A stretch of DNA of 64,000 bases from Candidatus Woesearchaeota archaeon (GCA_020637435.1 JACJVW010000003.1:6172-70171), one strand, 5' to 3'; positions 24,944-33,323 are shown, counted from the stretch's first letter. Made by a program: numbers and translations. Notes: generated from the sequence alone by a model not told the origin.

Positions 24944-25537
24944 ATGAAGAAAGGATCCTTACAATTATCCATCAACGCGATTGTCGTGTTGATCCTTGCA
25001 ATTACTATACTTGGGCTTGGGCTTGGATTCATCAAGTCCCAATTCGATACGGCCACACAAAATTTTGGAGTTGCTGATCAGGAACTTGCGAAACAGATCA
25101 CTGATGAGCTTGAGAGTTCAGGAAAGCTTCTCACTCTTAAGAAGCAGGAGTTCGAAGTGAAGTCCGGTGATCCTGAAGAGTTTTTCTTCGGCATCAGGAA
25201 TACCGATACCGCAAACCAATGGAAGTATTATATACAATTCCAGTGCATCTCCACTGCAAGCAACCCTACAGGATGCGACAACTGGGATGCAGATGGCGAT
25301 AATCAGTGGGACTGGTTCAAGACTTTCACGGTGACTGATATCGACGCAGCATCCAGCAAGGCAATATTCGCCAATCTACTTGCTCAGTCCGCAACCGAGA
25401 CCTATAACGGTAAACTTACGGTCTACAGATGCACTACAGCAGGCGGATGTCCTGCGGACCTTACTGATGCTATTGCTCAGCTTGGAACCGATAGTATTGT
25501 GCATGACACCAAGGTCTTCACTATCAGGGTAATCTAA
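24944..25537 (+). CDS. Pilin-like secreted protein, paralogue 2
   Basis: 197 aa, beginning MKKGSLQLSINAIVVLILAI, nearly identical to paralogue 1 over the first 30 residues and diverging outwards. The conserved core SGKLLTLKKQEFEVKSGDPE leads to FFFGIRNTDT, an aromatic CxxxxxxPTGC loop, and a C-terminal TKVFTIRVI strand. It starts 10 nt after the preceding stop with GAGGTG upstream, so it is in an operon. Conserved assembly helix plus variable exposed domain is typical of pilin families. Confidence 0.78.
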   Translation: MKKGSLQLSINAIVVLILAITILGLGLGFIKSQFDTATQNFGVADQELAKQITDELESSGKLLTLKKQEFEVKSGDPEEFFFGIRNTDTANQWKYYIQFQCISTASNPTGCDNWDADGDNQWDWFKTFTVTDIDAASSKAIFANLLAQSATETYNGKLTVYRCTTAGGCPADLTDAIAQLGTDSIVHDTKVFTIRVI

Positions 25538-25545
25538 GGGGTGAA

Positions 25546-25764
25546 ATGATGAAAAAACGACTCACGCAATCAGAAGAATTCGAGATCATGAAGATGGTCA
25601 TGGACAAGTTCCTATGGCTAGGAACTGTCATCATGGGTTATGGCCTCTTCAAGATGTTCACTGAGTCAGACATCGCTAATGGCATCTATTTCCTTGTCAC
25701 TGGAGTTATCGTGCTGGTCCTGTTTGTGATCATCATGGTCAAGGAATACGAGATGGTCAAGTAG
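25546..25764 (+). CDS. Small two-helix membrane protein in pilin cluster
   Basis: 72 aa with two transmembrane helices (FLWLGTVIMGYGLFKMF and GIYFLVTGVIVLVLFVIIMV). A charged N-terminal tail MMKKRLTQSEEFEIMKMVMD faces the cytosol. GGGGTGA precedes the start, and it lies 8 nt after one pilin gene and 10 nt before the next. It could be a dedicated membrane partner of the pilin-like proteins, for example an assembly platform piece, but no family is recognised. Confidence 0.6.
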   Translation: MMKKRLTQSEEFEIMKMVMDKFLWLGTVIMGYGLFKMFTESDIANGIYFLVTGVIVLVLFVIIMVKEYEMVK

Positions 25765-25774
25765 GTCATGTCGC

Positions 25775-26362
25775 ATGAACAAAAAGGCTATCGAACTTTC
25801 AGTTAATTTTCTTGTTATTCTCATTCTCTCTATCGTCATTTTTAGTTCAGCATTAATTCTGACAAAGAAGGTATTTGACTCTACCACTACTAAGCAAAAA
25901 GAGCTTGATGATAAGACCATCAAGCAGATTGAAGTGTTGCTTAACGATGGTTCAAGAGTAGGAATTCCCATCCTTAAGAAATCCGGTAGTCCTGGTGACC
26001 AGCTTATCTACGGACTTGGCATCTACAATGTGCTTAGAGCTCAGAAGACGTTCCATGTGGAGATTACGTTCAAGACAGCTTACGCTCCGGACGATACTGA
26101 AATAGTCGGTGCTGATAATGCGCATATTGAGTCTGACTGGTATTTCTCCTCTGTTAAGGAATATACAATTAAGAACAATGAATATGTGTCCATACCTATT
26201 CTGTTTGAGATTGGCTCTGAGATGGCACCCGGGGTACCTACGCAGAAAGGTATCTATATCTTTGATGTGAAGGTTACGGTCGATGACAATGATGACCATG
26301 TGAATACAGGTGATAAGCTATATGACGGCAATCTTCACAAAATTTATGTTGTTGTAGAGTAG
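25775..26362 (+). CDS. Pilin-like secreted protein, paralogue 3 (divergent)
   Basis: 195 aa, starting MNKKAIELSVNFLVILILSI with the same polar-tip plus hydrophobic-helix design but a different sequence. The following stalk KQKELDDKTIKQIEVLLNDG and the GLGIYNVLRAQKTFHVEIT strand align with the GIRNT regions of its neighbours. There are no Cys residues. It may be a minor pilin. It is likely part of the same transcript. Confidence 0.68.
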   Translation: MNKKAIELSVNFLVILILSIVIFSSALILTKKVFDSTTTKQKELDDKTIKQIEVLLNDGSRVGIPILKKSGSPGDQLIYGLGIYNVLRAQKTFHVEITFKTAYAPDDTEIVGADNAHIESDWYFSSVKEYTIKNNEYVSIPILFEIGSEMAPGVPTQKGIYIFDVKVTVDDNDDHVNTGDKLYDGNLHKIYVVVE

Positions 26363-26428
26363 TTTTGTGTTGTTCATTTCTATGTTCTAATCGAATGATT
26401 AATAAACGAAACCACTTATAAAGTATGT

Positions 26429-27034
26429 ATGCAACGCAGAGGTGGATTTCAGCTCTCACTTAACGCCATCGTACTTTTAGTGCTTGGAATTGCAGTGGTT
26501 AGTTTTGCCATTGTAATCGTACCTAAACAATTTGATGTGGCTAAGCAAGAATTCGCTTATGCCTCCGAAGAGATCAATACGCAGATTACTGAATATTTGA
26601 CTAGGTCCGGTGAATTGCTTACTGTATCCCAGGTCGAGATGCGGGTCAGTGCGGGTGATCCTATGGAGTTGTATTTTGGGATCCAGAATACTGATAATGT
26701 GGTGCGAAGGTACTATATCGAATTTCGCTGCGTGAATTCTATCCAGAACCCTAGCGGATGTGCAGCATCTATTGTCGATACAGATAGCTCGTGGAATTGG
26801 TTCTCGACGTGGAGTCATGTGGATCTGGATCCGCTGAGCAGCAGAGCATTCATCACGTATCTACTAGCCTCGCAAGGCGGAGACTCCTATAATGGGCGGC
26901 TGGTAATCTGGAAATGCATAGATCCTGCAAATACTTGTCCGGATAATATTGCTGATTTCTCAGCGCTTCCTGGTGATACCACCGACAATATGGAGAGCTA
27001 TGCAGAAAAGAAAATAGTTGTCGCGGTCAATTAA
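26429..27034 (+). CDS. Pilin-like secreted protein, paralogue 4
   Basis: 201 aa beginning MQRRGGFQLSLNAIVLLVLG, with the QLSxNAIVxLxL signature, SGELLTVSQVEMRVSAGDP, YFGIQNTDN, a Cys loop (FRCVNSIQNPSGC) and a second Cys pair near the end. A TATA-like CCACTTATAAAG (about 26412-26423) close to the ATG suggests its own promoter, perhaps leaderless. Its last 8 nt overlap the convergent tpiA. Confidence 0.75.
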   Translation: MQRRGGFQLSLNAIVLLVLGIAVVSFAIVIVPKQFDVAKQEFAYASEEINTQITEYLTRSGELLTVSQVEMRVSAGDPMELYFGIQNTDNVVRRYYIEFRCVNSIQNPSGCAASIVDTDSSWNWFSTWSHVDLDPLSSRAFITYLLASQGGDSYNGRLVIWKCIDPANTCPDNIADFSALPGDTTDNMESYAEKKIVVAVN

Positions 27035-27701
27035 GACCGCTGATGAGGTCCAGGAGGGCCTGCTTAGGATTGTCTGCTTTTGTGATGCCTGAAGCCAGGA
27101 GTACACCGTCAGCGCCGAGATGCACCGCGATACGGACATCGTCTCCCGTCTTTACACCTGCACCTACCAGCACTTTGATACTTGGGCAGATGGACTTTAT
27201 GCTCTGCACGGTCTGTGAGATGAGTTCTGGCCTTGCTGTCGAGACGGAGATGTCTCCTCCTATAAGTTCCGGAGGCTCAACAGCGATGAAGTCAGGTTCA
27301 AACACCGCGACTGCCTTAGCCTGTTTTTCATCGTTGGAGCAGACGATGGTGATAAGTCCAACCTCTTTGCATCTTTCTATAGAACGCTGAAGAACATCAA
27401 GGCGTAGGCGGTGCTCACTATGATTAAGCAGTGTTCCGATGGCACCATTCTCTTTGACATCTTCGGGGAGGATGCTACCCGTATGTGCGCCTTGTGTTTC
27501 CGCATCGATATGTTCAGCAAGCACCGGAATCGATGTATTGGTATCGATGCGATAAATGTCGGGAGCGGGTACGCAGAGCGCTACTGCACGTCCGGTCTCT
27601 TGCGCGGCTTCTTCGCAAGCCTTGGCCAGTTGAAGAGCTCTCTCTCCGATGGATGATTCATAAGTCTTGAAGTTTATAGCGATAAGTGGTGTCTCTATCA
27701 T
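27027..27701 (-). CDS. tpiA: Triosephosphate isomerase
   Basis: Archaeal short-type TIM barrel, 224 aa, converting DHAP and glyceraldehyde 3-phosphate. Motifs are INFKTYESS (catalytic Lys after Asn), GTLLNHSEHR (catalytic His), IAVEPPELIGG (catalytic Glu) and VGAGVKTGDDVRIA with GADGVLLASGI for phosphate binding. This set is the archaeal variant and not the bacterial WEPVWAIGTG form. It supports a glycolytic or gluconeogenic triose pathway along with the aldolase in this window. Confidence 0.95.
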   Translation of the reverse strand: MIETPLIAINFKTYESSIGERALQLAKACEEAAQETGRAVALCVPAPDIYRIDTNTSIPVLAEHIDAETQGAHTGSILPEDVKENGAIGTLLNHSEHRLRLDVLQRSIERCKEVGLITIVCSNDEKQAKAVAVFEPDFIAVEPPELIGGDISVSTARPELISQTVQSIKSICPSIKVLVGAGVKTGDDVRIAVHLGADGVLLASGITKADNPKQALLDLISGLN

Positions 27702-27954
27702 GACTTCTTTTCTGGTGTTTGAGCTTTTTATGTTTTTCGAGAAGTAAGGATAAAATTCTAAAATTTGCTGGTAGGGGCGCTAAAAACTCTAGATTTAAAT
27801 ATGATGGGCTTGAAACGTACTGGTAAGTGCGATACAAAAGGTTATCATTGATGAGTAGCCAATGTTTGTATTTACTGAACAATAGAAAAGGTTATAAAGT
27901 TGATATCTCTATAGAGTAGCATCATACTTATTGATTCTATAAGCGAGAGTGTGT

Positions 27955-28893
27955 ATGAAAGTGGAATGGTATACAGAATACGGTTTTAAAGATAATCCTT
28001 TGGAAATCAACCCGCTAGAGGCCTCCGAGGATCCGGTAGGTTTCGATCAGGAGATCGAGGACCTGCTCTACTATGTTGAATCTGGAAACGTCATCCTTAT
28101 CGAAGGTCCAAAGAGTTCGGGCAAGACCCTGCTTCTTGGTCAGGTCATCGAGAAGTTCGGTGGTAAGGGGCGCATCGTCTACATCGACGGTAACAATCTG
28201 AACAGGAAATATCAGATCGACGAACTGTTGACTGATGCTCAGGGATTCTTCCGAAGGATGTTTAAGAAACGTCCGAAGGGAATGATACTGCTCCTGGACA
28301 ATTCTGTCGATCTGCCTCTAAAGACGTATGAGATGCTCCAGTACTATTTTGATCAAGATTATCTGCATTCAGTTGTCTTTACGGCTGCCGATGGGAAGAA
28401 GCTTGCCATGCCAAAGAGCATGCGCGACAGGATCGGTAGCAGGACTATCAAGACCAAGACACTAAGCAGAGATGCTGCTGTCGATATGGTTCTTGACCGG
28501 CTTAATCAGGATATCATCTCAAAGGATATGCTTGAGAAGCTTCACATCATGTCTGACAATGATATGAAGCGGTTCCTTGTCAACTGCAATAAGGTCTTCG
28601 ACTATATGGTCGATGAAGAGAAAGACGATATCGATCTTAAGACTATGACCAAGGTTGTCAATGAGGACAGCGAGTATGACGAACTCTTAAAGGATGAAGT
28701 CTCGGAAGACGCATTCGTCGACGAAGAGACCGGAGAGAAACTTGTCAAGGTCGGTGAGCACTACAGATCTCCTGATGATCTCTACTGCCCTGAATGCGGC
28801 GCTCTTATCGATGAAGATGATGATGAATGCCCAAGCTGCGGCGTCATCTTCGAAGAGGCTGACGACGACGAAGAGGAGAAGAAGAGGAAGTAA
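27955..28893 (+). CDS. AAA ATPase with degenerate Walker B and C-terminal zinc ribbon
   Basis: 312 aa from the ATG at 27955. A P-loop GPKSSGKTLL occurs at about residue 50. The Walker B position reads GMILLLDNSVDL, with Asn where the catalytic Glu is expected. The family is ExeA/ORC-like STAND-type ATPase. After the lid, residues about 255-310 are acidic and include a zinc ribbon CPECG...CPSCG, which the downstream paralogue lacks. A TATA-like GGTTATAAAG lies about 60 nt upstream. It is one base from the next gene. Likely a regulatory partner of the active paralogue; cellular role unknown. Confidence 0.75.
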   Translation: MKVEWYTEYGFKDNPLEINPLEASEDPVGFDQEIEDLLYYVESGNVILIEGPKSSGKTLLLGQVIEKFGGKGRIVYIDGNNLNRKYQIDELLTDAQGFFRRMFKKRPKGMILLLDNSVDLPLKTYEMLQYYFDQDYLHSVVFTAADGKKLAMPKSMRDRIGSRTIKTKTLSRDAAVDMVLDRLNQDIISKDMLEKLHIMSDNDMKRFLVNCNKVFDYMVDEEKDDIDLKTMTKVVNEDSEYDELLKDEVSEDAFVDEETGEKLVKVGEHYRSPDDLYCPECGALIDEDDDECPSCGVIFEEADDDEEEKKRK

Positions 28894-28894
28894 A

Positions 28895-29584
28895 ATGGCT
28901 TGGTATGAAGAATACGATTTTGTCTCAAATCCTTTCACGATAAAACCCCAAGAAGAGCTTGAAGATTTTTTCGGACAGAAGGATATCATTGATAAGATTG
29001 AGGACTGTTATGAAGAAGGCGCTATGATAGTAGTGCGTGGCGCATATGGTACCGGAAAGACTACGGTGATGAAGGGAGTTATCGATCTTTTCAAAGGTGA
29101 GCGAAAAGTCGCTTACTATAATTGTTACACCAGTGAGAAGAAGATAGATTTTGAGGATATCCTTGTCAGAGGTGGCAATTTCCTCTCTTCCATGTTTCGG
29201 ATGAAGACGAAGGATATGATCCTTATCCTAGATGAAGCGCACAACATGATGCACAAGGATTTTGAGAATGTTGTCGACTTTTTTGAGGATGGCTATTTCA
29301 GGATGGTCATACTGGTGACTAGCGAGGACGATTTTAAGTTCCCTGCTGAGATCAATGACATCGTCGGCGATCAGGTCTACAAGCTTGAGATGATCGATGA
29401 GAAAAATGCTGTCGAACTGGTTAAATCCAGACTCGAGGGTGTTAACCTCATGGGCGATGATGTAATCAAGAAGATCCTCAAGGCATCAAAGACTCCCCGG
29501 GAGTTCATGATGCGCTGCGATGACGCTTGCAGGAAGGCTGTTGAGCGTGGTAGTGAAAAGGTCGAAGATAAGGATCTCAAATAA
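28895..29584 (+). CDS. AAA ATPase, intact paralogue of preceding gene
   Basis: 229 aa, starting MAWYEEYDFVSNPFTIKP, which mirrors the WYTEYGFKDNPLEINP start of its neighbour. Walker A is GAYGTGKTTV, and Walker B is MILILDEAHNM with both acidic residues. Sensor-like LVTSEDD follows. A winged-helix or lid part at the C-terminus contains TPREFMMRCDDACRKA. There is no zinc ribbon. It begins one base after the previous stop, so translation is probably coupled. Tandem duplication with loss of catalysis in the first copy is inferred from the two sequences. Confidence 0.8.
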   Translation: MAWYEEYDFVSNPFTIKPQEELEDFFGQKDIIDKIEDCYEEGAMIVVRGAYGTGKTTVMKGVIDLFKGERKVAYYNCYTSEKKIDFEDILVRGGNFLSSMFRMKTKDMILILDEAHNMMHKDFENVVDFFEDGYFRMVILVTSEDDFKFPAEINDIVGDQVYKLEMIDEKNAVELVKSRLEGVNLMGDDVIKKILKASKTPREFMMRCDDACRKAVERGSEKVEDKDLK

Positions 29585-29616
29585 GTTTTTAATTTTTGTC
29601 TCATTCTTATTCTACT

Positions 29617-30180
29617 ATGAAAGGATTGCTTTCGCTTGTGCTACTATCGGGTGCAGCACTTGGCTGTGATGAGCATGTGTACGAAAATATGCTAAGTGCT
29701 GTACAAGCCGATGTACCAGGTTATGAAGAGCGGGCCACTGCATATGCGAAACGCTGTGGATACGATTGTGGTCTTGTAGAGCGCGCTAGGCTTAGCGGCC
29801 CAAAGCTCAGATATGAGCGGTATATCAAGTCTATCAACGACGGTGTACTTGTCTTCTTTGAGCCGGCAGCCCGTCTTGCCGAAGAGCATGGGTTTTCCAT
29901 CTCCATACTGGAAAGAGCTGTCTTACAAGGGGCTTTGAGAAATTATACTGCGTATCTGGATGATATCGCACAGGGTCGTATTTATATGGAATCTTTTGCA
30001 AGGAAACTTGCCAAGGATTATGGTTTTTCTGATGTTGAGGTGGCTGACGCTGTCACTATGGGGGTTCCAAAGAGGTGTGCAGAACTCAGGTCACTTATAG
30101 GCAAAGGCGCGACGCTGTATGGCTCAGAACTTGAGGAACTTACTCTGGAGTTTGGGGAGCTTTGTTCGGGGCGTAAGTAA
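29617..30180 (+). CDS. Secreted helical-repeat protein, possible lipoprotein
   Basis: 187 aa from the ATG at 29617. The signal sequence MKGLLSLVLLSGAALGCDE has a lipobox-like SGAALGC. The mature part has three units of about 55-60 residues with a shared pattern: A-x-x-x-A-x-x-CGYDCGLVERA / LAEEHGFSISILERAVLQG / LAKDYGFSDVEVADAVTMG, each followed by a helix ending in G. It may be a TPR- or HEAT-like adaptor on the cell surface. No named family recognised. Four or five Cys residues could make disulfides in the first unit. Confidence 0.6.
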   Translation: MKGLLSLVLLSGAALGCDEHVYENMLSAVQADVPGYEERATAYAKRCGYDCGLVERARLSGPKLRYERYIKSINDGVLVFFEPAARLAEEHGFSISILERAVLQGALRNYTAYLDDIAQGRIYMESFARKLAKDYGFSDVEVADAVTMGVPKRCAELRSLIGKGATLYGSELEELTLEFGELCSGRK

Positions 30181-30514
30181 TACCTTTCATCCTTAGGTAG
30201 GCAATGAAATCCTCGGCGTTCTTAAAAAGCAGTTTATACGGCGACCCTTCCCCATTTACTTCACAACCTTCTTCATCGTAGTCGCGGCATATATTGGGGC
30301 GGTGCTCGTAGATAGAGCACATCTTTCCAACCAGTTTTTTGCATGGTGTCATGACTTCCATGTACCAGTCTTCGTCCTCAGCATCTATGTATATCTGAAT
30401 ATTCTCATGAAGAAGGTACCATACAAAAGAATCGTAGTCTTCGTTATCCTCTGGTGTGTCCAGAGGCACGGTGATGTAATGGCAGCATTTGCCGCAATCT
30501 GTGCATTTGATCAT
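30140..30514 (-). CDS. YkgJ-family Cys-cluster protein
   Basis: 124 aa with CTDCGKCCHY at the N-terminus, TPCKKLVGKMCSIYEHRPNIC in the centre and a further CEVNGEG. Such spaced Cys bind zinc or an iron-sulfur cluster in the UPF0153/YkgJ family, whose function is not settled. It overlaps the 3' end of the convergent lipoprotein-like gene by 41 nt. Confidence 0.85.
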   Translation of the reverse strand: MIKCTDCGKCCHYITVPLDTPEDNEDYDSFVWYLLHENIQIYIDAEDEDWYMEVMTPCKKLVGKMCSIYEHRPNICRDYDEEGCEVNGEGSPYKLLFKNAEDFIAYLRMKGITYAPNKAPQTPE

Positions 30515-30602
30515 TTTTTCTAGAGGATTTGACAGATTCCTTTTTAAGAATCTTTCTACTCAAGAAACCTTTAAAAACATACTCTTGTTGCAGTCTTTCC
30601 AT

Positions 30603-30732
30603 GCGAGGGTGGCAGAGCCTGGTCAAATGCGCAGGACTTAAGCGACCTATGATGGAGACAACCAAGCGCGTGCTTGGGTCTAAGTTATCCTGTCCCTTAG
30701 TGGGTTCGAGGGTTCGAATCCCTTCCCTCGCA
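30603..30732 (+). tRNA. tRNA-Leu(UAA) with 44-nt intron
   Basis: Class II tRNA. The acceptor GCGAGGG pairs with CCCTCGC, discriminator A at 30732, no encoded CCA. The anticodon stem CAGGA/TCCTG (30632-30636/30688-30692) holds loop CTTAAG, with anticodon TAA at 30639-30641. A 44-nt intron at 30643-30686 is in the canonical 37/38 position. The variable arm CCC-TTAGT-GGG and T arm GAGGG-TTCGAAT-CCCTT are clear. One 103-bp T-loop-insert unit follows directly. Confidence 0.94.
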
Positions 30733-30835
30733 TTATTTCTCATTATCCTTCAGTCGAACCCTAGGGTTCAAAGTGTTGTGAGCTGATGCGGACAACATAG
30801 ACATGGATTTTTCCATGTCGTACCCTACCCTCGCA
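30733..30835 (+). repeat. tRNA-Leu 3'-end unit with T-loop insert
   Basis: The unit contains TAGGG-TTCAAA, the insert hairpin 1 (GTTGT/ACAAC), linker ATAGA, hairpin 2 (CATGGA-TTTT-TCCATG), TCGTA, then CCCTA and CCCTCGCA. TAGGG/CCCTA restores a perfect 5-bp T stem around the insert, and the last 8 bases are identical to the tRNA-Leu 3' end. The hairpin-2 stem differs from the Lys units at paired positions, a compensatory change. Confidence 0.88.
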
Positions 30836-30879
30836 TATTCCCTTCTTTGCGTTGTGCTCTTGGTTCTAAGGAATCCCTG

Positions 30880-31626
30880 TCAACTCTTCTTTTTGAACTT
30901 AAGAATAATGAAGGTTGGCAATGTTGCACACAAATGGAACCTTTCAGGATCAATCTTTTTTGATGAAGGTCTTGGTTTGCAATCAATATAATTAAGGAGT
31001 TCAAAACCATTCTTGATTCCACCATTAATGAAGGCTTCAAACGGATAGTTGTACAATTTTATTTTCCCGAGACTTCCAAGGTTGTTGAATATTGGTTTTG
31101 TGCCAAAATAGTCTCCCCAGATCCTTCTTTCTCCATTTTTTCCTTTTGTTATGCCTATTCTGTGTTCATCATTTTGGCACATTAAGTTAAAAATGGGGTG
31201 CCCTGTTGAAAAGCAGAATGTGCCTCCTTTTTTTAGAACACGTTCAGTTTCTCTGAAGAGTCTGTTTAGGTTTTTTACATAGTGAATTGCTAAGCTAGAA
31301 TAAACAAGATCAAAAGTGGAATCTTTGTATGGCAATGGTTTACTCATATCGGCGACATTGAACACTGAGTTTGCTATCTTTTGCTGTTGTGCAAGTTTGA
31401 CCATCTGTTCACTTATGTCGATTCCAATGAGTTTTTTGAACCCTTTTTTTGAGAGTTTTTTTGCTTGGTCTCCAAATCCACAACCAAGGTCAAGAAGGGT
31501 CAAGTCTTTTACGTTACCTATGGCTTTTATGAGGTTAGGAACTTCGATGTCTCTGTTATAATCGAAACGAGTTTTGTCCTTCCTGCGTTCCATGAAGTGT
31601 TCTGCCAATGTATCGAAATCACTCAT
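30880..31626 (-). CDS. Class I SAM-dependent methyltransferase
   Basis: 248 aa, UbiE/methyltransf_11-like. Motif I is LLDLGCGFGDQA, motif II acidic LIGIDISEQMV, then VADMSKPLPY, FDLVYSSLAIHY and VLKKGGTFCFSTGHP. The substrate is unknown; a small molecule is likely. The gene and its flanks (to about 31790) are visibly more AT-rich than neighbours, with AAA/TTT-rich codons, which suggests horizontal transfer. It sits directly beside the tRNA-Leu unit, a common landing site for foreign DNA. Confidence 0.85.
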   Translation of the reverse strand: MSDFDTLAEHFMERRKDKTRFDYNRDIEVPNLIKAIGNVKDLTLLDLGCGFGDQAKKLSKKGFKKLIGIDISEQMVKLAQQQKIANSVFNVADMSKPLPYKDSTFDLVYSSLAIHYVKNLNRLFRETERVLKKGGTFCFSTGHPIFNLMCQNDEHRIGITKGKNGERRIWGDYFGTKPIFNNLGSLGKIKLYNYPFEAFINGGIKNGFELLNYIDCKPRPSSKKIDPERFHLCATLPTFIILKFKKKS

Positions 31627-31787
31627 CTCAGCATTCTCTATGTTTCTACTTAATAAACTCTATTCCTGTAATCTGCAACAGATTGTCGCACCAGCTTCAC
31701 TCTCGTTTCCGTGAGCCGTTAGTTCTGCTTTCTGATTCAGGTAAAAAGAAATCCGAAATATACCATACAAAACAAATGGATAAAAAA

Positions 31788-31979
31788 TTAGAAATTTTTT
31801 TTTGCGCCAGCTGCGATCGCTTTATCTGCGTTCTCTTTTGACATCATGGCGCACATGGTAGTTGGACAATCAGGGCATTTACCCTTGGCCATGTAGCCTC
31901 CTTTTGCGGTCTGATTGATCACAGGATCTACCATCTTCTGATTTTTTTTCTTACATTTCACACAATATGCTTCTACCAT
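31788..31979 (-). CDS. Small zinc-ribbon protein, DUF5679-like
   Basis: 63 aa. AYCVKCKKKNQKM forms the first knuckle and GKCPDCPTTMC the second, with the central GGYMAKG glycine stretch typical of DUF5679 proteins that are frequent in small-genome archaea and viruses. It ends with an AGAKKNF tail. Likely nucleic-acid binding; the role is unknown. Confidence 0.75.
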   Translation of the reverse strand: MVEAYCVKCKKKNQKMVDPVINQTAKGGYMAKGKCPDCPTTMCAMMSKENADKAIAAGAKKNF

Positions 31980-32132
31980 AGTATTGACCTCGTTTTTGCT
32001 ATTTTAAGCCTACGTAATTATCATGGAGGCCGAATCATTCTTTAATCCTTTGGTTTTTGATATATATTCACCTTAAGATGGGACATTTCTTCCCATTATG
32101 TTTTTTATACTCTACCATTTTCCGTGTTGCAC

Positions 32133-32723
32133 ATGAAACTCTACTTAACCTCGGTTGCGGCGAATATGCTTGATGAGATCGATTTTTCGAAGCACAGAAA
32201 AGTTGCGTTCATACCTAATGCTGGTGACTTATATGAAAACCCTTCATTTGTCGCCGCTGATAGAGCAGCACTTGTTGAGAAAGGCCTTGAGGTTGAGGAC
32301 CTTGACCTTAAGGAGTATCATTCTGGTGGCATCAGGGAGAAACTTAAGGAGTATGAAGTTATCTTTGTGGCTGGCGGCAATACGTTCTACCTTATGCAGC
32401 AGGTGCTTAAGAGTGGATTTGGTCGGGCTTTGCAGCAGATGATTTATGAGGACAAGCTGTATATTGGTTCAAGCGCTGGCTCAGTTATCGCCTGTCCTGA
32501 CATCGATTTCGTGAAGAAGCTGGATGACCCTTCAGCAGCTGAATTGCCTAATCATCAAGGATTACACCTGATCAATTTCTACGTTTTGCCTCATTTTGAG
32601 GTGAATGAGACGAATGTGGCAATACTTGGACTGCTCCGGGGAGAGGAGGTCATCACTTTGCCCGATAACCAGATGGTCGTCTATTGTGACGGAAACAAGA
32701 AGATAGTGACTGCCAAGCACTGA
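32133..32723 (+). CDS. Peptidase E-like (family S51) protein
   Basis: 197 aa from the ATG at 32133; a TTTTTTATAC box near 32101 about 26-30 nt upstream suggests a leaderless transcript. S51 features are AFIPNAGDL, IFVAGGNTFYLMQ, the nucleophile elbow YIGSSAGSVIAC (Ser) and the later HFEVNE. Peptidase E removes N-terminal Asp from dipeptides in bacteria; the activity here is inferred. The conserved His after GLHLINFYVLPHF is present. Confidence 0.88.
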   Translation: MKLYLTSVAANMLDEIDFSKHRKVAFIPNAGDLYENPSFVAADRAALVEKGLEVEDLDLKEYHSGGIREKLKEYEVIFVAGGNTFYLMQQVLKSGFGRALQQMIYEDKLYIGSSAGSVIACPDIDFVKKLDDPSAAELPNHQGLHLINFYVLPHFEVNETNVAILGLLRGEEVITLPDNQMVVYCDGNKKIVTAKH

Positions 32724-32735
32724 TGTTTTTCAGTC

Positions 32736-33323
32736 TTATATGAATTTTACGCCAAGGTGCGTGAGCAGCAGTTCATACAGGATTAGAACAAAGACTATTG
32801 TTGAGATAAGGATGATGATATCGCGCTTTCTTTTATGGCTGTTGTGCCGGACGCTTGATTTGAAGTTGAGCAAGTCGTAAACTTCATCACCTATGTAAAG
32901 TGTGAAGAATGTGCCTACTCCGGAGAGGACTATAATAAGATAGTAAGGTATCGGAGTAATAAGGATGTCCTTAAATATGGTCAGTAAAAATGTCTTCTCA
33001 TATGCTTCCGGATTGAAGAGCAAATTTGTGATATTGAGAAGTATGGCAAATGCCCACACAAAAATCTCTGAGTGTATCATTTTGAAACCCAAAAAATACC
33101 TTAACGGTAGGTCAAGGACAATCCCTCCATCCGGTATAGGTGTGGCTAATACGAAGAAAGACCAGGTGAGCAGCATGATCACAAATCCGTCTTTTAGGCC
33201 AAAATGCCATGATGCGAAAGCGAAATATGCTACCAGGATCAGAACGACTGTGAGAAATTTGTTCTTAAAGACTTTACGGATCTCATGTGAGAAGTGTTCT
33301 TCCAAGTGCCTAATATTCAGCAT
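32736..33323 (-). CDS. Multi-pass membrane protein (195 aa)
   Basis: About five transmembrane helices (FLTVVLILVAYFAFASWHF, FVIMLLTWSFFVLATPI, IFVWAFAILLNITNLLF, YYLIIVLSGVGTFFTLYI, IIILISTIVFVLILYELLL). PIPDGGIVLDLPLRYFLG between helices 2 and 3 is a conserved-looking loop. The N-terminus is cytosolic and charged. No family is recognised. Confidence 0.55.
   Translation of the reverse strand: MLNIRHLEEHFSHEIRKVFKNKFLTVVLILVAYFAFASWHFGLKDGFVIMLLTWSFFVLATPIPDGGIVLDLPLRYFLGFKMIHSEIFVWAFAILLNITNLLFNPEAYEKTFLLTIFKDILITPIPYYLIIVLSGVGTFFTLYIGDEVYDLLNFKSSVRHNSHKRKRDIIILISTIVFVLILYELLLTHLGVKFI

Noticed and set aside
27800..27885. Box C/D sRNA candidate in the gap before the AAA ATPase pair
   Set aside because: ATGATGG, CTGG, TGATGA and CTGA occur in order, but the second guide (20 nt) and the inner spacer (25 nt) are too long, and the first C and D' boxes are off-consensus.
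30733..31640. Integrated virus or plasmid at tRNA-Leu
   Set aside because: No integrase, no virus genes and only about 100 bp between the tRNA end and its copy.
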